This document shows, piece by piece, positions 11,123-20,051 of a stretch of DNA of 64,000 bases; position 1 is the stretch's first letter, and the number at the start of each line of letters is the position of its first letter. The notes beneath the pieces are model-generated. The model ran no database searches. It saw nothing but the letters and a program-made list of their open reading frames with translations, and was not told the DNA's origin. Source of the stretch: Brachyspira murdochii DSM 12563 (GTDB lineage: Bacteria > Spirochaetota > Brachyspiria > Brachyspirales > Brachyspiraceae); contig NC_014150.1 of NCBI RefSeq assembly GCF_000092845.1, forward strand, positions 1,054,001 through 1,118,000, read 5' to 3'. The position numbers and the translations under genes were made by a program.

Positions 11123-12967
11123 ATGAAAAAAAGACATTCTATAAGATTTAAAATGCCATTGACTATAAGCATAATAACAACTATACTTCTAATCATCACA
11201 ATAATTATATTGTCTTACAGGTCATATGTAGGTATTACTAAATCAACATATGACGGATATCATAATACTTTAGGCGGATACAAAAGTATGCTTGATACTT
11301 GGTTTGAAGAAAATAATACCTTAGTAAGAACATATTCTATTACACCTGCCGTTATCAACTACTTGTATGGAAATAAAACACCTGAAGAAAGTACAGCATT
11401 AATAAGCACTCTTCAGCAGTTTGAAAGAATAAATAAATATTCTGTAGATATAGGAATAACCGATATAGACGGAATAATACTTCAAAACTCAAAAAGCATA
11501 AATTTGGGAAGAAATATAAAAGAATTGAGACCGGGCATTTGGGATAATTTGGTAAAAAATAATTACGATGTAGCCTACGGAACTAAAATAATAAAATCAT
11601 CTACTGGAAATGAAATGACTTTTGCTATTATGGCTGGAGTAAAAACTAACGGAATATTTGCAGGAACTATATACATGCTTCTTAATTGGGACGCTTTAGT
11701 ATCAAAACTTCAAGAGCTTCAATTATCTGAAAGCGGAAGATTGATGGCTATAAACAATGAAAGAAATATAATGCTTGATACTATAAATCAAATAAATACA
11801 CTTGCAAATGAAAGTTATGGAGAAGTTATAAACTCTGGACAATCTGACGGAACGCTTCAGTATATTTCTGATTCTAACGGAGAAAAAAGAACTGCTGTGT
11901 ACACTAAAATGGATACTATGCCTTGGACATTATCTATGGCTACTGACAATAGAATAATATACGCAGAAAATATAAATATGATAAGAATAGCTGTAATAGT
12001 ATGTATATTATCAATTATATTTATAAACCTTTTCTCTGTATCATACATCACTAAAACTATGAATCCTTTGGATAAATTAATGAAAAAAGCAAATAAAATC
12101 TCTGAAGGAAATATAGAAATAAATAAAAATGAAATTTTAAGAAAAGATGAATTCGGAGAACTCGAAAAAGCATTTAATGTAATGAGTGAAAAACTTGCAA
12201 ATGTTGTAAGCGATGTTAATGATGCTTCTAATGAGATAGTTTTAGCTTCGCAGAGAATGATGGAAAGCAGTGTAGAACTATCAGGAAGAACAGAATCTCA
12301 GGCTTCAAGTTTGGAGGAGACTGCTTCAAGTTTAGAAGAAATAGTCTCTACAATAAAAGCTTCAGCAGACAATTCAGTATCCGGAAAAAATATGATGTCC
12401 GAATCTATGGACTATATTGAAGGGGCAGCTAATATAATAGCTCAGACAACTTCAAATATAGAAGATGTTCATCAGGCAAGCGATAAAATAAAAGATATAA
12501 CTAAAATCATCGAAGATATAGCATTTCAAACTAACATATTAGCACTTAATGCTTCTGTTGAGGCAGCACGTGCCGGAGAACAGGGTAAAGGTTTTGCTGT
12601 TGTAGCAAGCGAAGTAAGAAACTTAGCTCAGACTACTCAAAGTTCTGTTAAAGATATTACTGCTCTTGTTGATAATACAGCAGAAAAAATAGATACTGCT
12701 ACAAAAACTGCAAGAGAATCTCAGGAATTATTTGTGCAGCTTCAGGAAAAAGTATCCGGAACTTCTGAATTAATGCAGAATATAAGCACTACTTCATTAG
12801 AACAAGAGGCTGGAGTTTCACAAATAAGCATAGCTATTAATAACATAGAAAGTGCTACTACGCAGAATGCCTCCTTAGCTGAAGAGTCAAGCGAACTTTC
12901 AAAAAAATTGTTTGATAAAGCTAAATTTTTAGAGGAAAGTATTAAGTTTTTTAATATTTCTAAATAG
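11123..12967 (+). CDS. methyl-accepting chemotaxis protein with dCache sensor
   Basis: About 614 residues in the classical order: a membrane segment (about 10-32), a periplasmic dCache sensor (about 35-285) containing [12 protein letters not shown] and MLLNWDAL, a second membrane segment (about 290-312), HAMP (about 313-365) and a cytoplasmic signalling domain. The last contains the highly conserved hairpin tip [23 protein letters not shown] and Gln/Glu-rich methylation helices. It senses an external ligand and controls CheA through CheW; the ligand is unknown. I chose the ATG at 11123, which has TGAGG 8 bases upstream, over a TTG six bases earlier. It is a close paralogue of the frameshifted receptor on the opposite strand. 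Confidence 0.95.
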   Translation: MKKRHSIRFKMPLTISIITTILLIITIIILSYRSYVGITKSTYDGYHNTLGGYKSMLDTWFEENNTLVRTYSITPAVINYLYGNKTPEESTALISTLQQFERINKYSVDIGITDIDGIILQNSKSINLGRNIKELRPGIWDNLVKNNYDVAYGTKIIKSSTGNEMTFAIMAGVKTNGIFAGTIYMLLNWDALVSKLQELQLSESGRLMAINNERNIMLDTINQINTLANESYGEVINSGQSDGTLQYISDSNGEKRTAVYTKMDTMPWTLSMATDNRIIYAENINMIRIAVIVCILSIIFINLFSVSYITKTMNPLDKLMKKANKISEGNIEINKNEILRKDEFGELEKAFNVMSEKLANVVSDVNDASNEIVLASQRMMESSVELSGRTESQASSLEETASSLEEIVSTIKASADNSVSGKNMMSESMDYIEGAANIIAQTTSNIEDVHQASDKIKDITKIIEDIAFQTNILALNASVEAARAGEQGKGFAVVASEVRNLAQTTQSSVKDITALVDNTAEKIDTATKTARESQELFVQLQEKVSGTSELMQNISTTSLEQEAGVSQISIAINNIESATTQNASLAEESSELSKKLFDKAKFLEESIKFFNISK

Positions 12968-13074
12968 ATGTAAATTAATAATTTTTTGATACATGATTAA
13001 AGTTAATTTTTATTAATTATTATCTTTAATAATATTTTATAAAAAATATAAAATTCCCGAGAGTAATTTCTATT

Positions 13075-13091
13075 TTAGGCAGGCTGCCTAA
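13075..13091. promoter_or_regulatory. 17-base palindrome upstream of the peptide-binding lipoprotein gene
   Basis: TTAGGCAG and CTGCCTAA are perfect inverted arms of 8 bases around a single central G. The one-base centre cannot form a hairpin loop without opening pairs, so a dimeric repressor or activator site is more likely than a terminator. It lies about 55 bases before the start codon at 13148, in an otherwise A/T-rich gap. The regulator is unknown. Confidence 0.45.
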
Positions 13092-13147
13092 TTAAAAAAT
13101 ATAGTTCTCAAATAAAATACAATCAATAAAAATTAAGGGAGTATTAT

Positions 13148-14708
13148 ATGAAAAAGATAATACTAATACTATTATATTTTACTTTTCTAATATCATGTTC
13201 AAATACAAAAACAGATAATGGTCTTTTAATAAATATAGGACCTGACCCTACATACACAGAAACATATGACGGTTCTGCATATATAGCTCATACATTTGAA
13301 GGATTAACTTCAAGAGACAAAGATGATAAATTAATTCCAGCCGCTGCTGAAAGCTGGGATATAAGTGATGATTATTTAACATATACTTTTTACTTAAGGA
13401 CAAATGCTAAATGGCATGATGGAGTACCAGTAACAGCAAATGATTTTGTATATGCTTGGAGAAGAGCAGTTGATCCTAAAGAGGCAAGTTCTAAACCCTA
13501 TAAAAAATGCAGCGAAAATAATTAACATAGAACTTCCTATAGAAGAATTGGGAGTAAAAGCATTAGATGATTATACTTTAGAAGTTACATTAGAAAGTCC
13601 TACTGCATACTTTTTGGACTTGCTTGCAATTACAATATACAGCCCTCTTAGAGAAGATATTATAAATGAATACGGAGATTCTTGGAGTCAGAAAAAATAT
13701 ATAGGAAACGGACCTTACTATGTAAGCGAACATATTAATAATGATAAATTAGTAATGATAAAAAGCACCAACTATTGGAACAGCGAAAATATCACTGCTG
13801 AGAAACTTACATTTGCACTTTTATATAATCTTAATACTATAGTATATTCTATAGAAAACGCTACTTTAATGTTTGGAAGCAATCCTCCTCTTCAGGATAT
13901 ACCTAAATTGACAGAAGAAGGATATATTGATTATGTTCCTTTGCTTGCAATTTATTTTTTATCTGTTAATACCACAAATGAAGTGCTAAAAGATAAAAGA
14001 GTAAGAAATGCACTTTATCTTTCAATAGACAGAAACTATATAATAAAAAACGTTACTAAAGGTGCAGAAACTCCTGCTGCTGCTTTAGTTCCTCCTCCAG
14101 TATATGATATAGAAGGCTCTTTCAGAGAAAAAGGAGGAGATTATTTCAGCACAAAAGAAGAAGATTATACTAAGAATATAGAAGAGGCAAAAAGACTGCT
14201 TGCTGAAGCTGGATATCCTAACGGAGAAAATTTTCCTGTTATAGAGTTTACTGTTGAATCAGAAAGCCCAAAAAATATATTTGAAGCTGTGCAGCAAATG
14301 TGGAAAGAAAATTTAAATATAGATACTGTAGTTAATCAGCTTGAATGGGGAGTATTTATGCAGACTACTAGAGGAGATAAAAATTTCCAAATAGCACGTT
14401 CTGGCTGGATGGGAGATTATAATGATACTATGACTTTTCTTGATACTTTCTTAAGCTACAGCCCGCAAAATACAGGAAGCTATTATAATAAAGAATATGA
14501 AGAGCTTATAAAATCTGCACTTACTAACGGAGATAAAATTTCAAGAATGCAGACACTTCATAAGGCAGAAGATGTATTAATGGATGATATGCCTTTCATA
14601 CCTTTATACTTCTGCAGCAGAGTTATACTCCTAAGACCAGAATTAAAAGGTGTTATGATTAGTGCTGTTATACCTCCAAGATTTTTTTATGCTTATATAG
14701 AAAAATAA
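13148..14708 (+). pseudogene. oligopeptide ABC transporter substrate-binding lipoprotein (OppA type), frameshifted
   Basis: The first frame (13148-13525) gives a lipoprotein signal (hydrophobic core, then FLISCSN with the lipidated Cys) and the start of a family-5 solute-binding protein, including the IAHTFEGLTSRDKD and WHDGVPVTANDFVYAWRRAVDPKEAS segments. The continuation (up to 14708) is in another frame: NAAKIINIELPIEELGVKALDDYTLEVTLESPTAYF and the rest of the family to a normal C-terminus. The frames join at a run of six A at 13502-13507; five A would give a single protein of about 520 residues. OppA-type proteins deliver peptides to an ABC permease, and none is encoded nearby. The lesion may be real, a slippage site or an assembly error. 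Confidence 0.85.
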
Positions 14709-14724
14709 ATAAAAAATTAAAATG

Positions 14725-14756
14725 GGGCTTATAATAATTATTATTATTAAGCCCTA
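14725..14756 (+). terminator. probable terminator after the peptide-binding gene
   Basis: GGGCTTA (14725-14731) pairs with TAAGCCC near 14748-14754, and the A/T core between them can extend the stem. The following sequence is T/A-rich but not a pure T-run, so strength is uncertain. It lies about 17 bases after the stop at 14708. Confidence 0.6.
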
Positions 14757-14923
14757 TTAATTATTAAACAATACATATTTAAAAATTATTCAGTAATTAC
14801 TAATTTTAAAAAATAGTTTTACCTCAAGTATATTATAAGTATTATATAAAATTAAAATAATATTGAAAAAATAATAATACATGATATGTTTATAATATAT
14901 TTCTATTAATGGGGGTAATAGTT

Positions 14924-15760
14924 ATGAAAAAAATAATCATCATATTAATAAGCATATTTTTATTATTATCATGCGGCGGAAACAGCGGGACATCTACTAA
15001 TCTTTATTCTAAATCCTCTTATGATACTGCAGCAAGTATTACTGAAGAAGAAATATCTGATGAAAGAGAAGATATTAATACAAGTGAAAATATTGAGAGA
15101 AAATTAATTATAACTGCTAATATAACAATTAATTCAAAAGATGTTGAAAAAACATATAAAAGCGTAGAAGAAAAAATAAAAGAATATAAAGGATATTTTG
15201 ATAATGTAGAATCCTCAAAAAATAGATATTACCTTACAATAAGAATACCTAAAGAAAATTTGAATAATTTCATTTTATTTTTAGAAGAAAATGAAAATGT
15301 AGAAAATAAAAATATTAATACTAAAGATGTTACAGATACATATTATGATACAGAAAATAGAATAAAAAACAGAGAAGTATTATTAGAAAAATTAAGAAAT
15401 TATTTAAGAGAAGCTAAAAATATAGATGAAATATTAAAAGTAGAAGACAGAATTAACACTTTAACATATGAAATAGAATCTATGAAAGGAACATTAGAAA
15501 ATCTTAATTCGTCTGTAAACTATTCTAAAGTAACTTTAAACATTTCAGACATAGAAGCTATGAAGTCTGGAAATAATAATCTTTATAATAAATACATAAA
15601 TTTAATATCATTTTTAAAAGCATTTTTCTCTTCAATAGTATTCTTTTTAATTGGTTTTGTGGCAGTTTCAATACCTGTAGTACTAATAGCAGCATTATTC
15701 TACTATATATGTTTTGGAAAAATAGGCTTAATAAAAAAATTATACAAAAAAATTAAATAA
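14924..15760 (+). CDS. DUF4349 family lipoprotein
   Basis: About 278 residues. A lipoprotein signal (ILISIFLLLSCGG) puts the modified Cys near residue 18. A folded domain follows with RKLIITANITINSKDVEKTYKSVEEKIKEYKGYFDN and RIPKENLNNFILFLEE, then a long helical region (about 140-200) likely to be a coiled coil, then NSSVNYSKVTLNISD and a C-terminal membrane segment (about 230-260). This layout is typical of DUF4349 proteins, which sit in the envelope and whose function is not established. I prefer the ATG at 14924 because GGGGG at 14911-14915 is correctly spaced; the ATG at 14909 overlaps that site. Confidence 0.85.
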   Translation: MKKIIIILISIFLLLSCGGNSGTSTNLYSKSSYDTAASITEEEISDEREDINTSENIERKLIITANITINSKDVEKTYKSVEEKIKEYKGYFDNVESSKNRYYLTIRIPKENLNNFILFLEENENVENKNINTKDVTDTYYDTENRIKNREVLLEKLRNYLREAKNIDEILKVEDRINTLTYEIESMKGTLENLNSSVNYSKVTLNISDIEAMKSGNNNLYNKYINLISFLKAFFSSIVFFLIGFVAVSIPVVLIAALFYYICFGKIGLIKKLYKKIK

Positions 15761-15825
15761 ATTATCATACTTACACCTAGTATATCAAAAAAAATCGTTT
15801 TTTTATAAAATTTCAGAATTTTTTG

Positions 15826-15853
15826 GGAACTTTTAAATATAGTCTGCGTCTAA
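15826..15853 (+). promoter_or_regulatory. candidate ECF-sigma (sigma-E type) promoter
   Basis: GGAACTT begins at 15826 and CGTCTAA lies at 15847-15853, with 16 bases between GGAAC and CGTC. This matches the GGAAC / CGTCTAA pattern recognised by many extracytoplasmic-function sigma factors. It lies about 50 bases before the start of the first small exported-protein gene (15906). No sigma-70 hexamers are evident at the same place. No ECF sigma gene is in the window, so the link to a regulator is inference. Confidence 0.6.
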
Positions 15854-15905
15854 TAAAGCATAAGAAAAACAAAAAATAACAAAAATAAAATTAAGGAGAA
15901 AACAT

Positions 15906-16115
15906 ATGAAAAAAGGCGTCATCATTTTTTCAGCATTAGCAATTATGCTTCTTGCTTCTTTATCTTTATTTGCTCAGTATGGAAGAGGAGTATACGGAAG
16001 AGGAAATTATTGCGGTTATAATTCTGGCTATGGCAGATATAATAATCCTGATTACAGATATAATGATGGATATAGAGGAAATTATAACGGCTGTTATTAT
16101 TACAATGCACAATAA
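15906..16115 (+). CDS. small exported Gly/Tyr/Asn-rich protein
   Basis: A 69-residue protein with a clear signal peptide (MKKG, then a hydrophobic core, with cleavage after LFA near residue 23). The mature part of about 45 residues is almost all Gly, Tyr, Asn and Arg (YGRGVYGRG, YNSGYGRYNN) with two Cys. An AAGGAG site sits about 8 bases before the ATG. The composition matches the N-terminal half of the next gene's product, suggesting a family. It follows the ECF-type promoter and is probably co-transcribed with 16160. Such Gly/Tyr-rich mature regions are seen in adhesive or stress-related surface peptides, but the function here is unknown. Confidence 0.75.
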   Translation: MKKGVIIFSALAIMLLASLSLFAQYGRGVYGRGNYCGYNSGYGRYNNPDYRYNDGYRGNYNGCYYYNAQ

Positions 16116-16159
16116 AAAAATAAATAAAAATTATTTATAAATAAAAAAAGGAGAAAAAC

Positions 16160-16648
16160 ATGACAAACAAAATTAACAAAAAAGCAATTATATTAATATC
16201 AGTAGCAATTATGATTTTTGGTTCAGTATCTTTATTTGCTCAATACGGCAGAGGTTATGGAAGAGGATACGGTGCTGGTTATGGTGCAGGATATGGTAGA
16301 GGAGGATGCGGTGCTGGATACGGAAGAGGATATTATGGTGCTGGTTATGGCGGATGCAGATATGGTGCTGGATATGGTAGAGGATACGGATATTATAACA
16401 ATCAGCTTACTCAAGAACAAATTGATCAAATAAGAACTATACAGGATAAATATTACCCTCAAATGGACACTTTAAGAAGAGAAATATATAATCAAACACA
16501 AAATATTAATACTGAAATGAGAAAAGATGCTCCAGATCAAAATGCTATAAATACTGCAATAGATGCAAGAAGCAAAGCATCTGCTGATTTACAAAAATTG
16601 AGAACTCAATGCTTTTTAGAAATAGACAAAGTATACCAAAATAAATAA
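16160..16648 (+). CDS. exported Gly/Tyr-rich protein with Spy/CpxP-like C-terminal domain
   Basis: 162 residues: signal peptide (cleavage after LFA near residue 29), a Gly/Tyr/Arg repeat region (about 30-78, built of YGRG, YGAG and similar units) and a helical C-terminal domain (about 79-160). The last part begins LTQEQIDQIRTIQDKY and continues with helices around MDTLRREIYNQ and DARSKASADLQKLRTQ. The LTxEQ motif and helix pattern resemble the Spy/CpxP/ZraP periplasmic chaperone and metal-sensor family. An AAAGGAG site lies about 7 bases before the ATG. With the ECF-type promoter upstream and a terminator downstream, it is likely part of an envelope-stress transcript; that role is inferred. 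Confidence 0.8.
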   Translation: MTNKINKKAIILISVAIMIFGSVSLFAQYGRGYGRGYGAGYGAGYGRGGCGAGYGRGYYGAGYGGCRYGAGYGRGYGYYNNQLTQEQIDQIRTIQDKYYPQMDTLRREIYNQTQNINTEMRKDAPDQNAINTAIDARSKASADLQKLRTQCFLEIDKVYQNK

Positions 16649-16670
16649 TTTTTTAATCGCTCAACTTTAA

Positions 16671-16713
16671 TATCCCGTGTAATAATAAAATTATTATGCG
16701 GGAGTTTTTATTT
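16671..16713 (+). terminator. rho-independent terminator after the Spy-like gene
   Basis: CCCG near 16674 pairs with CGGG near 16699, with AATAAT/ATTATT extending the stem across an A-rich loop. The stem is followed by GTTTTTATTTTTTTT. It closes the small exported-protein operon and separates it from the related gene at 16767. Confidence 0.8.
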
Positions 16714-16766
16714 TTTTTAGGTTTATCTGTTTTATAAATTATAAAGTATATAAGGAGAGTACAATT

Positions 16767-17234
16767 ATGAAAATATTATTTATATTTTTAAGTGTTGCCA
16801 GTTTAGCTTTTTCACAATATTATTACAGCCCAGCACCTAGAGTTGGAAATGTAAAGCCTTATGTACCTCCAAGAGCAAAATCTGCTATACCTCTTTATCC
16901 GTATAAAAATGACCTCACAACACCAAGATTTGCAAACCCCGGATATACTAAAACATACTATAGAAACGGAAGATTTCATTATTTCGGAAGCGGATATATG
17001 AGCTATAGAGACAGACAAAAATTAGAAGCTATAAATGGAAGATATTCTCCAAGATACAGAATGCTTGAAAACCAAATGAAAATAAATAATTCTACAATTA
17101 AGGCACAAATAAATCAGAAAAATCCTAATAACAATACTGTAAATAGTGCTGTTAATGATAATTTTAGAATACAGATGGAAATGCAGATGATTAGAACTTT
17201 GAGAGAACTTGATATAAACAGACATTTTAAATAA
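16767..17234 (+). CDS. exported protein, Spy/CpxP-like relative
   Basis: 155 residues with a short signal peptide (MKILFIFLSVASLAFS) and a Pro/Tyr-rich early mature region (YYYSPAPRVGNVKPYVPPRAK). The C-terminal half (about 88-155) is helical: RQKLEAINGRYSPRYRMLENQMKIN and NSAVNDNFRIQMEMQMIRTLRELDIN. This aligns by pattern with the C-terminal domain of the preceding gene (an initial Y-P pair, LR/LE helix, then an N-AI-A helix), so it looks like a divergent paralogue without the Gly-rich part. It has its own AAGGAGAG site and follows a terminator, so it is probably expressed separately. Confidence 0.7.
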   Translation: MKILFIFLSVASLAFSQYYYSPAPRVGNVKPYVPPRAKSAIPLYPYKNDLTTPRFANPGYTKTYYRNGRFHYFGSGYMSYRDRQKLEAINGRYSPRYRMLENQMKINNSTIKAQINQKNPNNNTVNSAVNDNFRIQMEMQMIRTLRELDINRHFK

Positions 17235-17254
17235 AATTAATTTAATAAAAATTA

Positions 17255-17830
17255 TTAATAGTAATCTCTGTAGTATTTTTTATAATCTTCTTCTTTGCTG
17301 GTATTTTTATTGTCATCAAAGTCATCGTAATTATCATAAAAAAAGTCAAACATACTATTAATAAATTTATTGCTTATATCCAAATCGCCCAAATGTATAT
17401 ATAAAGGATTTTCTGATATTACCCTACCCTTAAACTTTCTTAAATAATAACTTTGAGGATCTTTTAAATATATAAATAAATATCCGCCTATAATATCCAA
17501 ATCTTTTATCTCTTTCCAAAGAACATATATATAACTTTTTACTAATAAATTATTATAATATATTCCATTATCATCTAATATAAAACTAGGAATCTTAAAG
17601 AAAATACTTTTTATCAAAATTATAGATAGTATAATAACACCAAAAATAAAAAAGCACACTACAAATATAATAGCAGCTCTCATCTCACTGTCAGTCTCTG
17701 TAAATAATACGCTTATAAGAAGAATAGCAATTATTAAACCTATCATCATTACAGCAAAATACCTAATATTATTAATATAAACTTTAACAGAAAATTTACT
17801 GTTTGAAAATAATTTATTAATATCTTTCAT
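17255..17830 (-). CDS. small membrane protein, possible STM3941-like family
   Basis: About 191 residues. Two membrane segments (about 25-45 and 58-80) are followed by a cytoplasmic domain with IPSFILDDNGIYYNNLLVK and IYVLWKEIKDLDI. The pattern of two helices then ILDDNGI and W.EI resembles STM3941-type or bacterial PH-like proteins; this is tentative. The C-terminus is Asp/Tyr/Lys-rich. The ATG at 17830 overlaps the stop of the upstream gene, so the two are translationally coupled. The homologous N-terminus reappears as a fragment at 18407-18535, showing that the two-gene unit was duplicated. Confidence 0.7.
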   Translation of the reverse strand: MKDINKLFSNSKFSVKVYINNIRYFAVMMIGLIIAILLISVLFTETDSEMRAAIIFVVCFFIFGVIILSIILIKSIFFKIPSFILDDNGIYYNNLLVKSYIYVLWKEIKDLDIIGGYLFIYLKDPQSYYLRKFKGRVISENPLYIHLGDLDISNKFINSMFDFFYDNYDDFDDNKNTSKEEDYKKYYRDYY

Positions 17831-17832
17831 AA

Positions 17833-18321
17833 TCAAACAACCCCAGTGCTTTTTTCAAAATAATATGTTATCATAGCTAGAACAGTAACAGGATCTTTTA
17901 ATCCCAACATATAAAAAACAATAGGTTCATTAGGATTTTTTCTATTTATAGATAAACTGCTTTCTTCTTTTAAGTATAAATATATAAATGTTTTTGAAAA
18001 AGATATCTCTCTAATATCAATCCATTTTACAAATATATTTTTATTTTTCAATAGCATATTATACATTATACCATTTTCATCTAAAATAATTATAGGCTTT
18101 CCCGATTTTAGTAACTGAACCATAAACACTAAAAAGTGTATTAAAAAAAATGACAAACTAATAACAAATAATATTTTTTTATAAGAATTTGAATGTACAA
18201 AAGATAATATTGAAATTACAATAAAAACAGAAGAAAATAATAATAATAAAGCTAATTTTCTTTTGCTGTTATATATTTCAATTTTTGGTAAATCATTATC
18301 TAATAATAATTCTTCATACAT
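17833..18321 (-). CDS. small membrane protein, copy 1 of a duplicated gene
   Basis: About 162 residues with two membrane segments (about 23-40 and 48-68), then KPIIILDENGIMYNMLLK, FVKWIDIREISFS and a C-terminal helix ending YYFEKSTGVV. It is nearly identical to the product of 18538-19011 and distantly similar to its partner at 17255. I prefer the ATG at 18321, which has a GGAG about 12 bases upstream; a TTG at 18351 gives ten more residues with no ribosome site. Its stop overlaps the start of the next gene. Function unknown. Confidence 0.7.
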   Translation of the reverse strand: MYEELLLDNDLPKIEIYNSKRKLALLLLFSSVFIVISILSFVHSNSYKKILFVISLSFFLIHFLVFMVQLLKSGKPIIILDENGIMYNMLLKNKNIFVKWIDIREISFSKTFIYLYLKEESSLSINRKNPNEPIVFYMLGLKDPVTVLAMITYYFEKSTGVV

Positions 18322-18406
18322 AAAAATTATAGCTCCGAATTTATATCTCAATACTAATTTTATATATTAAATAAAAAAATAATTCAATAGTAAAAAATAA
18401 TATTAA

Positions 18407-18535
18407 TTAAAAATCAGTTATAAGAAGTATGGCAACTATTAAACCTATCATCATTATGGCAAAATACCTAATATTATTAATATAAACCTTAACAGAAAAT
18501 TTACTGTTTGGAAATAATTTATTAATATCTTTCAT
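18407..18535 (-). pseudogene. truncated duplicate of the 17255 membrane-protein gene
   Basis: From an ATG at 18535 this stretch encodes MKDINKLFPNSKFSVKVYI and continues through NNIRYFAIMMIGLIVAILLI, nearly identical to the first 38 or so residues of the 17255-17830 product. It then diverges and stops at TAA (18407-18409) after 42 residues. It follows the copy-2 gene at the same overlapping position as the intact pair, so it is the broken second half of a tandem duplication. A 42-residue peptide with one membrane segment could still be made. Confidence 0.75.
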
Positions 18536-18537
18536 AA

Positions 18538-19011
18538 TCAAATAACCCCAGTGCTTTTTTCAAAATAATATGTAATCATAGCTATAACAGTATCTTTCTT
18601 CATTTTTAATTCCGACATATAAAGAACAATAGGTTCATCAGGATTTTTTCTATTTCTTGATATACTGCTTTCTTCTTTTAAGTATAAATATATAAATGTT
18701 TTTGAAAAATATATTTCTCTAATATCAATCCATTTTACAAATATATTTTTATTTTTTAATAGAATATTATACATTATACCATTTTCATCTAAAATAATTA
18801 TAGGCTTTCCCGATTTTAGTAACTGAATCATAAATACTAAAAAACAAATTAAAAAAAATAATAAACTAATGGTAAGTAATATTTTCTTGTAAGAATTTGA
18901 ATGTAGAAAAGCTAATATTGAAATTACAATAAAAACAGAAGAGAATAATAACAATAAAGCTAATTTCCTTTTGCTATTATATATTTCAATTTTTGGTAAA
19001 TCCTTATCCAT
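18538..19011 (-). CDS. small membrane protein, copy 2 of a duplicated gene
   Basis: 157 residues, closely matching copy 1 (17833-18321) from DLPKIEIYNSKRKLALLLLF through the LDENGIMYN and VKWIDIREI segments to YYFEKSTGVI. Differences cluster in the first membrane loops and in ELKMKKDTVIAMI, where a short insertion is present. An AAGAGGC stretch lies before the ATG (MDKDLPK). Its would-be partner downstream is the truncated fragment at 18407. Function unknown. Confidence 0.72.
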   Translation of the reverse strand: MDKDLPKIEIYNSKRKLALLLLFSSVFIVISILAFLHSNSYKKILLTISLLFFLICFLVFMIQLLKSGKPIIILDENGIMYNILLKNKNIFVKWIDIREIYFSKTFIYLYLKEESSISRNRKNPDEPIVLYMSELKMKKDTVIAMITYYFEKSTGVI

Positions 19012-19166
19012 TTTAAGTGCCTCTTTTAATCACTATTATAACATATAATTAAATAAAAAAACAATTCAATAATAATTCAATAAAATAAATGCATTTGACA
19101 AATAATAATTTTAATTTAAAATCCTTCAAAATAACAAATCAATAAAAGTATAAAGAGTATTATATA

Positions 19167-20051
19167 ATGCTTAAAAAAATAGTGCCAATTTTTCCTATAC
19201 TAGCAGGCATACTATGGGGTGCTACTGGTATATTTATAAGAAAATCTGCGGAATTATCAATGAACAATATAACAATAGTATCTTCAAAAGCTGTAACTGC
19301 ATCCGTTATAATGTTTGCATCAATATTATTATATAATAAATCATTAATAAAAATACATTTAAAAGACATATTCATATTTATATTCGCTGCTTTAATAGGA
19401 ATGCTTGGAGTAAATATATTTTTTAATGAGAGCGTTAGTTTTTTATCTTTATCTTTGGCAGCAGTTTTATTAAGTCTGTCTCCTATATTTGTACTTTTAC
19501 TATCATATTTTTTATACAAAGAAAAAATTACATTAAAAAAATTAATATCTATTATACTAGCATTTGTCGGATGCATACTTGTAAGCAATATACTTAAATC
19601 AGAAATAAAAATATCATTATGGGGGGTAATAAGCGGACTGCTTGCTGCTTTTTCATATGCACTTTACAGTATAATATCAAAAAAAGCTATGCTTAAAGGG
19701 TATCATTCTCTTACTATTACTCTATATGCTTTTATATTTATTGCTATAATAACAGCACCTTTCGCTGATTGGAATTTAATTATAGATTTAATAAAAAAAG
19801 ATAATAATATATTTATTTTTATAATACTTCATTCTCTATTAGTTTTAATACTGCCATATGTATTTTATACTGTATCATTAAATTATATGGATACTGGAAA
19901 AGCCTCTATACTTGCATCATGCGAACCTATTGCAGCATCAGTATTTGGAATTATATTCTTTAATGAAATACCAAATATTTTTTCAGTTGCAGGTATTATA
20001 TTAACAATCACAGCTTTAACATTATTAAGTATAAATACTAATAAAAATTAA
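19167..20051 (+). CDS. EamA/DMT-family transporter
   Basis: 294 residues forming about ten membrane helices in two EamA repeats. The first has ILAGILWGATGIFIRKSA and ends near residue 140; the second starts SLWGVISGLLAAFSYALYSIISKKAM and ends with GKASILASCEPIAASVFGIIFFNEIP. These are standard features of drug/metabolite exporters. Substrates vary widely and cannot be read from sequence. Its last four bases overlap the stop of a convergent zinc-ribbon gene. Confidence 0.92.
   Translation: MLKKIVPIFPILAGILWGATGIFIRKSAELSMNNITIVSSKAVTASVIMFASILLYNKSLIKIHLKDIFIFIFAALIGMLGVNIFFNESVSFLSLSLAAVLLSLSPIFVLLLSYFLYKEKITLKKLISIILAFVGCILVSNILKSEIKISLWGVISGLLAAFSYALYSIISKKAMLKGYHSLTITLYAFIFIAIITAPFADWNLIIDLIKKDNNIFIFIILHSLLVLILPYVFYTVSLNYMDTGKASILASCEPIAASVFGIIFFNEIPNIFSVAGIILTITALTLLSINTNKN

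Noticed and set aside
16218-16462. Alternative reading frames in the Gly/Tyr-rich gene on both strands
   Set aside because: They result from the repetitive GGTTATGG-type codons; the main frame has the signal peptide, ribosome site and helical domain.
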